Shown: piece after piece, positions 35,054-43,883 of the stretch
How the letters are laid out: each line of letters begins with the position of its first letter
Numbering within the stretch: position 1 is the stretch's first letter
Assembly: GCA_016745075.1 (NCBI GenBank)
Contig: JADGDD010000006.1
Span: forward strand, 209,436-273,435
Direction of reading: 5' to 3'
Source of the DNA: Planctomycetota bacterium
GTDB taxonomy: Bacteria; Planctomycetota; UBA11346
Length of the DNA stretch: 64,000 nt
Translations under genes and position numbers: made by a program
The notes under the pieces: model-generated
Told to the model about the DNA's origin: nothing
Database searches by the model: none
Seen by the model: the letters and a program-made list of their open reading frames with translations, nothing else

Positions 35054-36013
35054 CTACGACCATGGGTACACCCATTTATGATCCCATGCTTGTTGATACA
35101 GAGCTTGTAGCGTTTCTTCGGATAATGCTGGGCCATCAGAAATAGCACAGTTTGCTTCTACGTGGCGGGGGTTGCGCATGCCGGCAATAACCGTGGTTAC
35201 AGCTGGATTACTGAGACAGAATTTCAAGCAGAGTGCAGCAAGTGTTTGATAGTTATTGGTGCAGAGTTGTTCAATAGCGCTGAGATGTGGTTCTGCTGAG
35301 CGTAAACGTTCATCGGTTAGAAAATCTTTGCGCCAATCATCTGCATGCCATGTATGGCCAGGGCGAATTTTTCCAGCCAGTAATCCTTCAAATAAAGCAA
35401 CGCGGACAATAATACCAACGTTGTGCGAACGTACAGCGGGGAACAGTTTGTCTGATGCCTGTTGATCAAACACATTGTAAATAACTTGAATCGAATCAAT
35501 TTGCCCAGATTCAGCAATACGTACCGCACCATTTGGTTCCCAGCACTCTGCGGATACACCAATTGCGCGTATTTTTCCTTGTTCTTTCAGTTTGTTCATA
35601 GCGGCATACCAACCGCTTTCTTCGGTAAAATGATCGCGCCAGCAGTGTATTTGTTGCAGATCTAAATAATCAGTACCTAACCTTTTTAAAGACTGTTCGG
35701 TGCACTCAATAACCCAGTCGTAGGGGTACACTTCTTCAGCACTACCGCTTGGGTCGCTTTTGGGCCCAATTTTACTACCAATAATAACATCGCTTCGCTT
35801 ATCGGCAAAAGCTTGGCCAATAAGCTCTTCACTATGGCCATTACCATACCCCATAGCCGTATCAAAAAAACGGACTCCGCGCGCATGGGCATCACATAAG
35901 CTGCGAATATCTCGTTCGTCATCAGCATCACCCCAGCCGCCACCAATAGGCCAGCACCCATATCCGAGTTCACTTATTTCAATGCCGCTAGTTCCGAGTG
36001 TACGTGTACGCAT
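35054..36013 (-). CDS. aldo/keto reductase
   Basis: 319 residues with the complete AKR tetrad: Asp51 and Tyr56 in FFDTAMGYGNGHSEELIGQA, Lys81 in VIIGSKIGPKSD, His123 in YLDLQQIHCW. The (alpha/beta)8 barrel is intact; the last part has VTTVIAGMRNPRHVEANC, the NADP-binding end. It starts two bases after the IclR-type gene's stop, so they form an operon. The likely substrate is a sugar or sugar-derived ketone or aldehyde under control of the regulator. Confidence 0.9.
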   Translation of the reverse strand: MRTRTLGTSGIEISELGYGCWPIGGGWGDADDERDIRSLCDAHARGVRFFDTAMGYGNGHSEELIGQAFADKRSDVIIGSKIGPKSDPSGSAEEVYPYDWVIECTEQSLKRLGTDYLDLQQIHCWRDHFTEESGWYAAMNKLKEQGKIRAIGVSAECWEPNGAVRIAESGQIDSIQVIYNVFDQQASDKLFPAVRSHNVGIIVRVALFEGLLAGKIRPGHTWHADDWRKDFLTDERLRSAEPHLSAIEQLCTNNYQTLAALCLKFCLSNPAVTTVIAGMRNPRHVEANCAISDGPALSEETLQALYQQAWDHKWVYPWS

Positions 36014-36015
36014 AG

Positions 36016-36801
36016 TTAATTCTTTCTATATCCAAGTTCGTGCGAAATTGCCGCAGCAGTAGCACAAATGTTTTTTTGAAATGTTTGAATGAGATGTTCT
36101 ATTGTGGGGTAATACATCTTGAGGACCGACATGCAGATGGTGCCTGCTAAAGTATTTGTCATATCAAAGATCGGTGCAGAAAGACATAAAATACCTTCTC
36201 CACCTTCTTCATTATCAACACCCCAGCCACGTTCTTTAGTGAGCTGCACTTCTTGCTGGAGTCTCTTATACGAGGTGATAGTAGTAGCTGTTTTTTTAAC
36301 GAGTGGCCCACGATGCTTATAGTCATCAAATAATCCCAGTTGCCACGCTAGCTGGAGTTTACCGCTACCACTGAGGTGAAATAAATCACTACTACTGCCA
36401 GCAGCGGGAGCAATACGAATCATGTGTCGTGTTGTTTCCCAGCTATCAAGCATAATGCTTGTTTGTTTATCTTCTGATAATTGGCTTATATGTACGCATT
36501 CGCCGCTTTCTTCCCAGAGCGAAATAGCATGCTTTTGTGCCGCGCTTCTAAAAGTATTCTTATCCAATAATGTACGAAAGAGTGTGAGTGGCTGCATACT
36601 TAAAACATACGCTTTGCCCGTTTGCTCATAAATCCATCCCATATCTTGGAGGGTGCGTATTAAACGCGTGGTCATATTGGCATTGCTAGCAAGAGCCTGT
36701 GTTATTTCTGTAAGTGTTAATGGTTTTTCTGAAGCGGCCAACAGCTCGACAAGTTCTATGCCCTTACGAAGTGCTGGCGCATTGTAGCAGTTTTCACCCA
36801 T
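36016..36801 (-). CDS. IclR-family transcriptional regulator 2
   Basis: 261 residues. Winged HTH at ~8-70 (LRKGIELVELLAASEKPLTL, SNANMTTRLIRTLQDMGWI). The effector domain includes HLSGSGKLQLAWQLG, EGGEGILCLSAPIFDMTNTL and GTICMSVLKMYY. It is distinct in sequence from the IclR protein at 17187. Two bases separate it from the aldo/keto reductase it probably controls. The promoter region lies at 36802-36962, where only AT-rich sequence and a hairpin are seen. Confidence 0.9.
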   Translation of the reverse strand: MGENCYNAPALRKGIELVELLAASEKPLTLTEITQALASNANMTTRLIRTLQDMGWIYEQTGKAYVLSMQPLTLFRTLLDKNTFRSAAQKHAISLWEESGECVHISQLSEDKQTSIMLDSWETTRHMIRIAPAAGSSSDLFHLSGSGKLQLAWQLGLFDDYKHRGPLVKKTATTITSYKRLQQEVQLTKERGWGVDNEEGGEGILCLSAPIFDMTNTLAGTICMSVLKMYYPTIEHLIQTFQKNICATAAAISHELGYRKN

Positions 36802-36909
36802 TCCTGTGTTTATATATATGTAAATAAATTATACAAATAAAATAACGGAGATGGGTCCTGTAGATGATAACATACTATTCTGTTCAGAATTCTTATCGTT
36901 ATATCAATT

Positions 36910-36938
36910 AATGGTGCCTGGTTCGTCCAGACACCATT
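36910..36938. terminator. hairpin after the exbD-like gene
   Basis: AATGGTG-C-CTGG (36910-36921) and CCAG-A-CACCATT (36927-36938) pair with one mismatch and a TTCGT loop. It lies 25 bases downstream of the minus-strand ExbD stop. No T run follows on that strand, so it is a weak or Rho-assisted terminator, or it may serve another role. Confidence 0.4.
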
Positions 36939-36962
36939 ATTGGGGTATGTGGAAAAACTCTG

Positions 36963-37559
36963 TTATTCTTGTAGTGGTAGTCGCGTAGTGAACATAATGT
37001 TGATGAATGGGTATGTGTCTTCAGGGGGGTGATCTGGGTTCTGAGGGAGACGTGGTTTCATTGCTTGGTATGGATCATTTGTATGGGCACATATTTGCTG
37101 GACTTCTTGTATCATCCGATATTCAGCATCTGCGTCTGCTCTGATTTCAATGATAACTTTTGGTAATATGTACATGTGCGTTCTTGGATCAAGATAATGG
37201 TCAGAAGCATGGTAGATGCTTGTGAGAGCTTTGCGTAGTTGTTGATAATGAAAGAAGTGGTTAGTATCTTGTGTGGTCCAGATAGCTCCATCATCAAATT
37301 GTATACTGTTGTATGCTGGAGCACCACTGGGAACCTCGTTTTGACTACTTCCAAATACATTGATGACATGATGGCCCCAGTTTGCAGGAATGGTCATATT
37401 TTCAGCAGTTTGCGTCGGCGGTACAGTTATGTAATGAGAGAGTCTGTCGCTGCTTATTTTTCCAGCGAGGATAAAAAAAATAATTAAGAGAAAAATCATA
37501 TCGATCATTGGTGTTAGATTGATATGATCATTCGGCTGAGATAGTTTTACTGTTTTCAT
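36963..37559 (-). CDS. ExbD/TolR-family biopolymer transport protein (orphan)
   Basis: 198 residues from the ATG at 37559 with GAGGAG upstream; the longer frame is rejected. The start MKTVKLSQPNDHINLTPMID and DMIFLLIIFFILAGK form the single membrane helix with its conserved aspartate (PMIDM), which carries protons in ExbD/TolR/MotB. The periplasmic part is longer than usual. No ExbB/TolQ partner is in the window, so the motor partner must be encoded elsewhere. Confidence 0.85.
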   Translation of the reverse strand: MKTVKLSQPNDHINLTPMIDMIFLLIIFFILAGKISSDRLSHYITVPPTQTAENMTIPANWGHHVINVFGSSQNEVPSGAPAYNSIQFDDGAIWTTQDTNHFFHYQQLRKALTSIYHASDHYLDPRTHMYILPKVIIEIRADADAEYRMIQEVQQICAHTNDPYQAMKPRLPQNPDHPPEDTYPFINIMFTTRLPLQE

Positions 37560-37646
37560 GATGAACTCCTCATGAGAAAGAGAAACGGTTTGATGGTAGA
37601 ACGGTTCATTCTTCTTATGGTTGTAGAACGAAATCGCTCCTTGAAC

Positions 37647-37687
37647 GTGAGAAGACTCTTGAGACAGTCTTCTCACTCTCGAGAGTG
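37647..37687. repeat. two overlapping inverted repeats upstream of exbD-like and FKBP genes
   Basis: An 11-base perfect stem, GTGAGAAGACT (37647-37657) with AGTCTTCTCAC (37666-37676) and an 8-base loop, overlaps a 14-base perfect palindrome CACTCTCGAGAGTG (37674-37687). Both lie in the 193-base gap between the divergent ExbD-like (start 37559) and FKBP (start 37753) genes. They could be alternative RNA hairpins in a leader or protein binding sites. Confidence 0.5.
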
Positions 37688-37752
37688 ATTCCAAGTGTCC
37701 GTTTTGGATACGTAGATGGCCAAGAGCCCTAAAGATAGAAAAGGCATAATTT

Positions 37753-38577
37753 ATGACACAGACATTCCTTACAGTACGATCAAAAGTACTCGCTACACTT
37801 TGCGCTTTGACAACAGCGAGTACGCTTGCTCTTTCCGCAGAAGATACTGCACCAGCTGTCTCTCAGGAAGGTGCCGTGACCTCAGAAGCAATGACAACCC
37901 GTCAACAGTATAGCTATCTTGTTGGTTTACAGGTCGGCACCTATTTTGCAGAACAAGATATAGATCAAGCTGTGTTCTTAGAGGCTTTAGCAGATGTTGC
38001 TGCTGGTCGTGCCGCCAAAATACAAATGGATAAACTGAATACTGTTGGTCCAGCTTATGAAAAGAAAATGAAAATTGCTGAACAAGTAAAGAATGAAGCA
38101 GATGCCAAATTAAATACAGCTTGTGCAGAAAAATCAGCAACTTTCTTAGAGGATATCAAGAAAAAAGAAGGTGTCTTTGTAACAGATAGTGGTCTCGCTT
38201 ATGAAGTGCTTGCTGCTGGTGCTGGTCGTATGGCAACCCAAGAAGATGCGATCTTTGTCAATTATACCGGAACTCATATTGATGGTCGTGAATTCGATAC
38301 ATCTAAATACCGTGGGCCATTAACGGCAAGCCTTAAAGGTGGATTGATTCCTGGTTGGATCGAAGCATTGGCACTTATGCCAGTTGGGGCAAAATGGAAA
38401 CTGTATATTCCTGCTGATTTGGCTTATGGCACGGATGGTAGTAAGCCACGTATTGCTGGTAATGAAGCACTTGTGTTTGAGCTAGAAGTATTGGGTTTTG
38501 AAAAGAGTGACCCCAATGCTGGTCACGCTGGCCATAACCATGCACCTGGTGATCATAAAGGTCATAACCACCCATAA
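37753..38577 (+). CDS. secreted FKBP-type peptidyl-prolyl isomerase with His-rich tail
   Basis: 274 residues. The signal peptide ends near ...STLALSAEDT. Residues ~45-145 form the helical N-terminal dimer/chaperone domain of the Mip/FkpA type (SYLVGLQVGTYFAEQD, ATFLEDIKKKEGVF). Residues ~165-250 are the FKBP domain (IFVNYTGTHIDGREFDTS, LIPGWIEALALMPVGAKWKL, YIPADLAYG). The last ~22 residues are rich in His and Gly (HAGHNH, DHKGHNH), like the metal-binding tail of SlyD, which is unusual for a secreted FKBP. It helps outer-membrane or periplasmic proteins fold. Confidence 0.9.
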   Translation: MTQTFLTVRSKVLATLCALTTASTLALSAEDTAPAVSQEGAVTSEAMTTRQQYSYLVGLQVGTYFAEQDIDQAVFLEALADVAAGRAAKIQMDKLNTVGPAYEKKMKIAEQVKNEADAKLNTACAEKSATFLEDIKKKEGVFVTDSGLAYEVLAAGAGRMATQEDAIFVNYTGTHIDGREFDTSKYRGPLTASLKGGLIPGWIEALALMPVGAKWKLYIPADLAYGTDGSKPRIAGNEALVFELEVLGFEKSDPNAGHAGHNHAPGDHKGHNHP

Positions 38578-38598
38578 GCGCAAGATACTGTAAACGAT

Positions 38599-39624
38599 AT
38601 GTGGAAAACAGTTCTGGCATGGTTGCGATTAGTACGACTGAGTGGCATGGTGACACTTCTCAGCAATGCACTGGCGGCTTGTGCAGTTGTGTTTGCGAGC
38701 GGTGGAGATATTCGCCATTTTGCTGCCCATGTTTACCAGCATGGGCAAAATGCCTTATGGGTCGCTTGTGCTAGTATCTGTCTCTATGCGTCTGGTATGA
38801 TTTGGAATGATGTGTTTGATATAGATCGCGACCGTGATTTGTATCCGCATCGTCCGCTTGTAAGCGGCAAATTGTCTCCGGTAAGCGTCTTTCTTGGTGG
38901 TATTATTATAACCTTGTTGGCGCTATTTTGTGCTGGGCAAATTGGTTATAGAGGTTTTTATGCAGCAGGTATCATTGTTGCATTCAGTTTTTGTTACAAT
39001 GGTTTTGCCAAGCATATTCCATTTATCGGTGCATTGTGTATGGGAGCGGTTCGCTTTACCCATGCAATCTTTGTCTTACTCATGTTAGATGTCGATTTCT
39101 TTGATTTTATGGTGTTATCCTGTCTTTTTATGGGTTCAGAGGCAGACGTGCAACAGTATGGCAGTCAGATACTCGCACCATTTTACCCTTTTATGTTATT
39201 TTTGTACATCTGTGGGTTGACCTACTTATCAGAATTAGAAAGCCGTCGCGGTACACGTTTAGAAGTGTTGCTGGGGACAGGGCTCTTTTCTATTCCGCTT
39301 TTTGCAGCCCTATATGCCATTCTTTTTTCATCTCCGTGGATTCAGGCTTTTATTGGTGAAGAACGCTGGGGATCAGCCATTTTAGGAATTTGTTTTCTCA
39401 GTGCTTTATTGTTGGCGTTGGGGGTTCGCATTGGTGGCCCACTCGTGAATCTTATTAAGCAAGCCAAACATGAATTAGTTGGCCCAGTTATTGGTAGAGG
39501 TCTTGCAGGAATTATCTTATTTGATGCGATATGGGTCTCTTTGTATATGCCTGCCCTCGGTTGTGTTCTCTTATTATTGATTCCTGTTTTTGCTGGATTG
39601 CGTTTACTTGCGAGGATGGAATGA
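38599..39624 (+). CDS. UbiA-superfamily membrane protein
   Basis: 341 residues, about eight to nine helices. The first Asp-rich motif is present: GMIWNDVFDIDRDRDLYPHR, i.e. NDxxDxxxD. The second motif region reads YNGFAKHIPFIGALCMGAVR, without the usual second D-x-x-x-D, closer to EboC-type members than to quinone or haem O prenyltransferases. It attaches or handles an isoprenoid group in the membrane, substrate unknown. It overlaps endonuclease III by four bases (ATGA) and follows the FKBP gene by 21 bases. Confidence 0.82.
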   Translation: MWKTVLAWLRLVRLSGMVTLLSNALAACAVVFASGGDIRHFAAHVYQHGQNALWVACASICLYASGMIWNDVFDIDRDRDLYPHRPLVSGKLSPVSVFLGGIIITLLALFCAGQIGYRGFYAAGIIVAFSFCYNGFAKHIPFIGALCMGAVRFTHAIFVLLMLDVDFFDFMVLSCLFMGSEADVQQYGSQILAPFYPFMLFLYICGLTYLSELESRRGTRLEVLLGTGLFSIPLFAALYAILFSSPWIQAFIGEERWGSAILGICFLSALLLALGVRIGGPLVNLIKQAKHELVGPVIGRGLAGIILFDAIWVSLYMPALGCVLLLLIPVFAGLRLLARME

Positions 39625-40265
39625 GCGCATCTACAACTGCGTTCATTTTGCAGCAGTTGGATACAACTTGGCCAGATGCACGTTGTGAACTGTTGGCGGG
39701 GAATTCGTGGCATTTACTGGTGGCTGTTATTTTATCTGCCCGTACCAGTGATGAACGGGTTAATCAAACCATGGCTCAATTTACCGAACATTGTGGTGAT
39801 GTAGACGTTGTTGCAGGCTTGCACCCAAGTGCTTTGGAGCCGGTCCTTAAGACGGTGCCATTTTTTCGTCAGAAGGCACGGTTTATTGTGGAATCGGCGA
39901 GAATGATCATGCAACACTTTAACGGTAGTGTTCCACGTACAGAAAAAGAATTGGCAACTTTACCCGGTGTTGGCGTAAAAACAGCAGCCGTAGTAGCGGG
40001 TAATGCTTTTAACGTACCAACGGTGGCAGTCGACGTTCACGTTCAGCGAGTAGTGGAACGTTTTGCGTGGAGTGAGGTTCTCACACCCCAGTATGGCGAT
40101 ATTGTCTGTGCAGTAGAAGATCGAGTTGCAGCAGATCGTCGGGTTCGTTTTTGTCACCAGCTTATTCGCTTAGGTCGTGAACATTGCCGTCCTAAGAAGC
40201 CATGGTGTAGCCGTTGTCCAGTTCAAAAGGGATGTGCACAGGCAGGTGTTGAAAACGCACGGTAG
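39621..40265 (+). CDS. nth: endonuclease III
   Basis: 214 residues from the ATG at 39621, which overlaps the previous stop. Helix-hairpin-helix with the catalytic lysine: ELATLPGVGVKTAAVVAGNA, Lys120 as in the E. coli enzyme. Catalytic Asp138 is in VAVDVHVQRV. The [4Fe-4S] cluster cysteines are at the end (C-x6-C-x2-C-x5-C, CRPKKPWCSRCPVQKGC). It removes oxidised pyrimidines and cuts abasic sites in base excision repair. LSARTSDERVN replaces the more common LSAQxTD block. Confidence 0.95.
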   Translation: MSASTTAFILQQLDTTWPDARCELLAGNSWHLLVAVILSARTSDERVNQTMAQFTEHCGDVDVVAGLHPSALEPVLKTVPFFRQKARFIVESARMIMQHFNGSVPRTEKELATLPGVGVKTAAVVAGNAFNVPTVAVDVHVQRVVERFAWSEVLTPQYGDIVCAVEDRVAADRRVRFCHQLIRLGREHCRPKKPWCSRCPVQKGCAQAGVENAR

Positions 40266-40344
40266 TTTCTGATTGGTTGATTCATCAAGCAGCAGTGCTC
40301 TGAAGAAACAGAGATGGTTCCGTTTGATTTTTTTAAGGTTGCGC

Positions 40345-41892
40345 TTATTTAATCCAATGGCGCGGTCGTAAAGTCATTAAAACTCCAAAAAACTCAAGAC
40401 GGCCAAGGAGCATTAAAACAATAGCTGTGGTATGGCTGGCCGAGTTAAGATGACCAAAGTTGCAGCTTGGGCCAATATCACCAAGGCCTGGACCCATATT
40501 GGATATAGCGGTAAGCGGGGCAGTAATAGATACGGTGAGGTTGTTACCAAAGAGCACAAATAAGATAGTGCCAAGTAGCCAAGTAATAAAAAAGACGACA
40601 ACAAAGGCATACACTTGTAAGATAGTGCGGTCTTGAATATGGGTTCCGTCAACATTTACAGGAGTCATGCGGGCAGGTTCCATAAAACGACGTAGTTCAC
40701 GACGGCAGGCTAGCCAAGCGATAACAACACGAATAACTTTTAAACCACCAGCGGTAGAGCCAGCACAGGCACCAATCGCCATAATGGTGACGATAGTAAT
40801 GAGTGCAGCAGGTGGCCAGCCAGCCCAACCGAGTGGAGAGAATTCAAAACCATTGCCAAAACCGGTAGAAGTACCAAGCGAAACAACCTTAAAAAGACAG
40901 TCCTGAATAAGTTCGCCAGGATGGTCATGGTAATCATTACTACCGCAGCCAACAATGATAATCAGCAGTATCCAAGCTATAATAATAATTCCCGTATAAA
41001 TGCGGGTTTCGGTACTCTGAAAAATTCGCAGTGGTTTGCCGCGCAGAGCGGTAATTAGCAGACTAAAGTTGAGGCCTGCACAGAACATACTCAAAATAAG
41101 TACCCATTCCGCAGCAAAATTAGCAAGACCACTGACGCTATTATCATAGGGAGAAAAGCCACCGGTACTGACTGCGGCTAATGTGTGACAGAAAGCATCA
41201 AAAAATGAAACGCCACAGGCAAGCATCAAAACCATGCAGAGTGCAGTAAAGGTGCAATAAAAGCTGAGTAAGATACGTGCCGTATTGGCAATGCGTGGGG
41301 CGAGGCGGTCTGCGCTGAGCCCTGGCACTTCACTTCTGTACATCTGAAAACCAGAGCCGCCAACCAGCAGTGGAATAAGGGCGAGACTAATAACAACAAT
41401 ACCAATACCCCCCATCCATTGTAGGAGTGCACGCCATGCCAGCAGGCCGTAGGTGAGCTGTTCTATAGCGTAGCCTTGAGCCATGCCAGTGGTGTCTGTC
41501 CAGCCACCAAAAATACTGGAACCAGTGGTGGTGAGACCACTCATCGCTTCAAACCAACCATGAATAAAGGGGGTGCCAGGTGCCGCCAAAGAAATACCAA
41601 GGCCAGCGACCATGCTCCCAAAAATATAACTGAGGGTTGTTACCGCCATGCCCTCTTTAATACCCATGTCTGAGGCTTTTGCTTTATAGCCAGACAGCCA
41701 CAGGCCAATGCCAATAACCAAGCCGGTGATCATGGTCGTGAGCCATGGGGTGGCCGTTGCAGGGAGTACGGGAAGGCCATCAGCCGATGCTGTTTTCGCC
41801 CAAGTGGTATCAATCCATAAGGGGATGGCGGTTAAGAGGGCCAGAACAGATATGAGCGCACCAAGTGCTTTAGCAATAATACTGCGGTTCAT
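40345..41892 (-). CDS. trkH: TrkH-family potassium transporter, membrane subunit
   Basis: 515 residues with the four-fold pore repeat. Selectivity-filter regions are visible: SGLTTTGSSIFGGW, AAVSTGGFSPYDNS, VVSLGTSTGFGNG and AISNMGPGLGDIGP. It moves K+ into the cell, gated by the cytoplasmic TrkA ring. It starts nine bases after trkA, so they are co-transcribed. The last residues (LRPRHWIK) match the typical TrkH ending. Confidence 0.95.
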   Translation of the reverse strand: MNRSIIAKALGALISVLALLTAIPLWIDTTWAKTASADGLPVLPATATPWLTTMITGLVIGIGLWLSGYKAKASDMGIKEGMAVTTLSYIFGSMVAGLGISLAAPGTPFIHGWFEAMSGLTTTGSSIFGGWTDTTGMAQGYAIEQLTYGLLAWRALLQWMGGIGIVVISLALIPLLVGGSGFQMYRSEVPGLSADRLAPRIANTARILLSFYCTFTALCMVLMLACGVSFFDAFCHTLAAVSTGGFSPYDNSVSGLANFAAEWVLILSMFCAGLNFSLLITALRGKPLRIFQSTETRIYTGIIIIAWILLIIIVGCGSNDYHDHPGELIQDCLFKVVSLGTSTGFGNGFEFSPLGWAGWPPAALITIVTIMAIGACAGSTAGGLKVIRVVIAWLACRRELRRFMEPARMTPVNVDGTHIQDRTILQVYAFVVVFFITWLLGTILFVLFGNNLTVSITAPLTAISNMGPGLGDIGPSCNFGHLNSASHTTAIVLMLLGRLEFFGVLMTLRPRHWIK

Positions 41893-41901
41893 ATTAGGAT
41901 A

Positions 41902-43248
41902 TCACTTAAAGAACGACTCAAGGTTACTGGTGGATCGGGCGGCAGAGAAAATAAGCACGCGATCGTTTGCCATTATTCGGAATAAGCCGTTTGGAATATG
42001 AAGCTCATGATTACGAATCACCGCAACGATTAGCATACTCTTCGGTAACTTTAAGTCTTTGACAGCGGCGCGAGTTATTTTTGATTCTGGTTCAGCATGA
42101 AATTCAAGAATCTCTGTATCTTCGCCAATCAGTTTAAAGCCTGATACCACATGCCCAGAACGCACATAACGGAGGATAGAGCTGACCGCAAGCAAGCGCG
42201 GGTTAATAACGATATCAAAATCAATAGAATCAAGAATATCTATGTAGTGCACTTGATTGGTTTGCACAATTGGTCTACCAGAACCATATTTACGATAGAG
42301 TAAGGATGCGGTTAAATTACTTTCATCATTGTCAGTCAGAGCGATGAAAAAATCGGCAGTTTCAACATGACAACGTTGCAATAAATCAAGGTCACTGGCG
42401 GTACCATGTAGCACCTGAATGCCGTGATGATCCAGCATATTGGCAGCATTAAGGGCCAGTTGCTCATCTGGTTCAATGATATAGACATGCATCTTTTCTG
42501 CGTTGAGGGCGAGCGCGAGTTGACGACCTGCAATGCCAGCACCGAAAATAATTATCTTCTTAGCGGGGCGAATGGTTGGATCAAAAATAGGACCAAGCTG
42601 TGGAATGAGGTCAGGAGCGCACACCAAATAAACGGTATCTCCAATGCGTAAAACCTCTTGGCCATCTGGGATAATAGTACGGCCACCACGACGAATAGCA
42701 GCAACAAGGAAATCGCCATGGATATGTTGACGAATATTAATGAGATTTTTTCCAGCTAGTTCGCATTCTTCAGAGACAAGGTAAGCGCGTATAGAAACCA
42801 GTCCATCTTCAAAATCAACAGCTTCACGTGAGCCGGGGCACTTCACCAATTTCGTCAAATAATCAACAGTCAAACCTTCTGGTGAGATAATGTGATCAAT
42901 GCCAAAATGGCTGGAAGGAACGGGACACGTGTTTGAGGATAATTCAGGGGAACGAATACGGGCAAGTTTTCTTTTGACACCATAAAACGCAGCAAGTTGA
43001 CAAATAGTAATATTGATGGCATCAGAATCGGTTACAGCAATAACCATATCGACCTGACGGATTTGCGCATCTTCAAGAACTTGTGGGCTTGTAGCGCTGG
43101 CGGTAATAATTTGGCAATCGACATTATTTTCTAAACGGCTTAAGCGATTAGCATTTGGATCAATAATAATAATATCAAGGCCTTCACGCGCGAGAGCGGA
43201 AGTCAGATGAAAACCGATAGTGCCTGCACCAGCAATAAGGATACGCAT
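41902..43248 (-). CDS. trkA: TrkA potassium transporter regulatory subunit
   Basis: 448 residues with two RCK halves. First NAD-binding fold: MRILIAGAGTIGFHLTSALA (GxGxxG) and a first RCK-C with LVSIRAYLVSEECELAGKNL. Second: KKIIIFGAGIAGRQLALALN, then the second RCK-C with KITRAAVKDLKLPKSMLIVA. It binds NAD(H)/ATP and opens TrkH. It is part of a minus-strand operon with isochorismatase-like and phosphatase genes upstream, 12 bases from the former. Confidence 0.95.
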   Translation of the reverse strand: MRILIAGAGTIGFHLTSALAREGLDIIIIDPNANRLSRLENNVDCQIITASATSPQVLEDAQIRQVDMVIAVTDSDAINITICQLAAFYGVKRKLARIRSPELSSNTCPVPSSHFGIDHIISPEGLTVDYLTKLVKCPGSREAVDFEDGLVSIRAYLVSEECELAGKNLINIRQHIHGDFLVAAIRRGGRTIIPDGQEVLRIGDTVYLVCAPDLIPQLGPIFDPTIRPAKKIIIFGAGIAGRQLALALNAEKMHVYIIEPDEQLALNAANMLDHHGIQVLHGTASDLDLLQRCHVETADFFIALTDNDESNLTASLLYRKYGSGRPIVQTNQVHYIDILDSIDFDIVINPRLLAVSSILRYVRSGHVVSGFKLIGEDTEILEFHAEPESKITRAAVKDLKLPKSMLIVAVIRNHELHIPNGLFRIMANDRVLIFSAARSTSNLESFFK

Positions 43249-43260
43249 GGGTGTACTGTA

Positions 43261-43833
43261 CTACTTCACAAGAGCGCTAAGCGCTTTGAAGGAATCACCG
43301 CCAGAACGACGTTGTAAGCGGAAGAGGATGCTTTCTGTTGGCAAAACGAGTGCCCCCAGATCACGCATAGCAGCGAGAGCCATTTCTTTGTTGAGGGGGT
43401 CACGGCTGGCAACCGCATCGCCAGCAACACTCACACGATAGCCATGTCGGATTAAGTCCGCACAGCTTGAGAGCACACACACGTGTGATTCTATACCGCA
43501 CAGAATAATATTTTCTTTATCAACCGTGGCTAGGTGCTGGTGGATGTCTTCATCATCAAGTGCAGAAAATGCTGATTTCTCAAAAAACGTACAATCTTCT
43601 GAACGGCTAGCCTCTTCTAAGAGAAAGCTTTGTGTTTCACCAAGTCCTTTTTTGTATTGTTCGGTAATAACAGTGGGCATAGAAAAAATATTCATGCCAG
43701 CGAGAAGTCGTTCGCAATTGCGGCCACAGATACCGGTAGCTGCCATATCTGGAATAGCAGGAACAAAACGTTCCTGCATGTCGATCATCAACAAGAGTGT
43801 ATTATCGATTTCACAATCAAAAGTATAGGTCAT
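43261..43833 (-). CDS. isochorismatase-family hydrolase
   Basis: 190 residues from the ATG at 43833, which has AGGA upstream; the ATG at 43854 lacks a site. The catalytic triad of cysteine hydrolases is present: Asp18 in LLLMIDMQERFVP, a lysine in CTFFEKSAFSALDD and a cysteine in ILCGIESHVCVLSS. The pattern is that of the small YcaC/ISOC2-like group, whose substrates are mostly unknown. It lies between the PP2C gene and trkA, all on one strand. Confidence 0.88.
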   Translation of the reverse strand: MTYTFDCEIDNTLLLMIDMQERFVPAIPDMAATGICGRNCERLLAGMNIFSMPTVITEQYKKGLGETQSFLLEEASRSEDCTFFEKSAFSALDDEDIHQHLATVDKENIILCGIESHVCVLSSCADLIRHGYRVSVAGDAVASRDPLNKEMALAAMRDLGALVLPTESILFRLQRRSGGDSFKALSALVK

Positions 43834-43883
43834 AAGTGTGTCCTGCTTGCTCATAAAAAATGAGTTGGGTATGGGGGCGTTGC

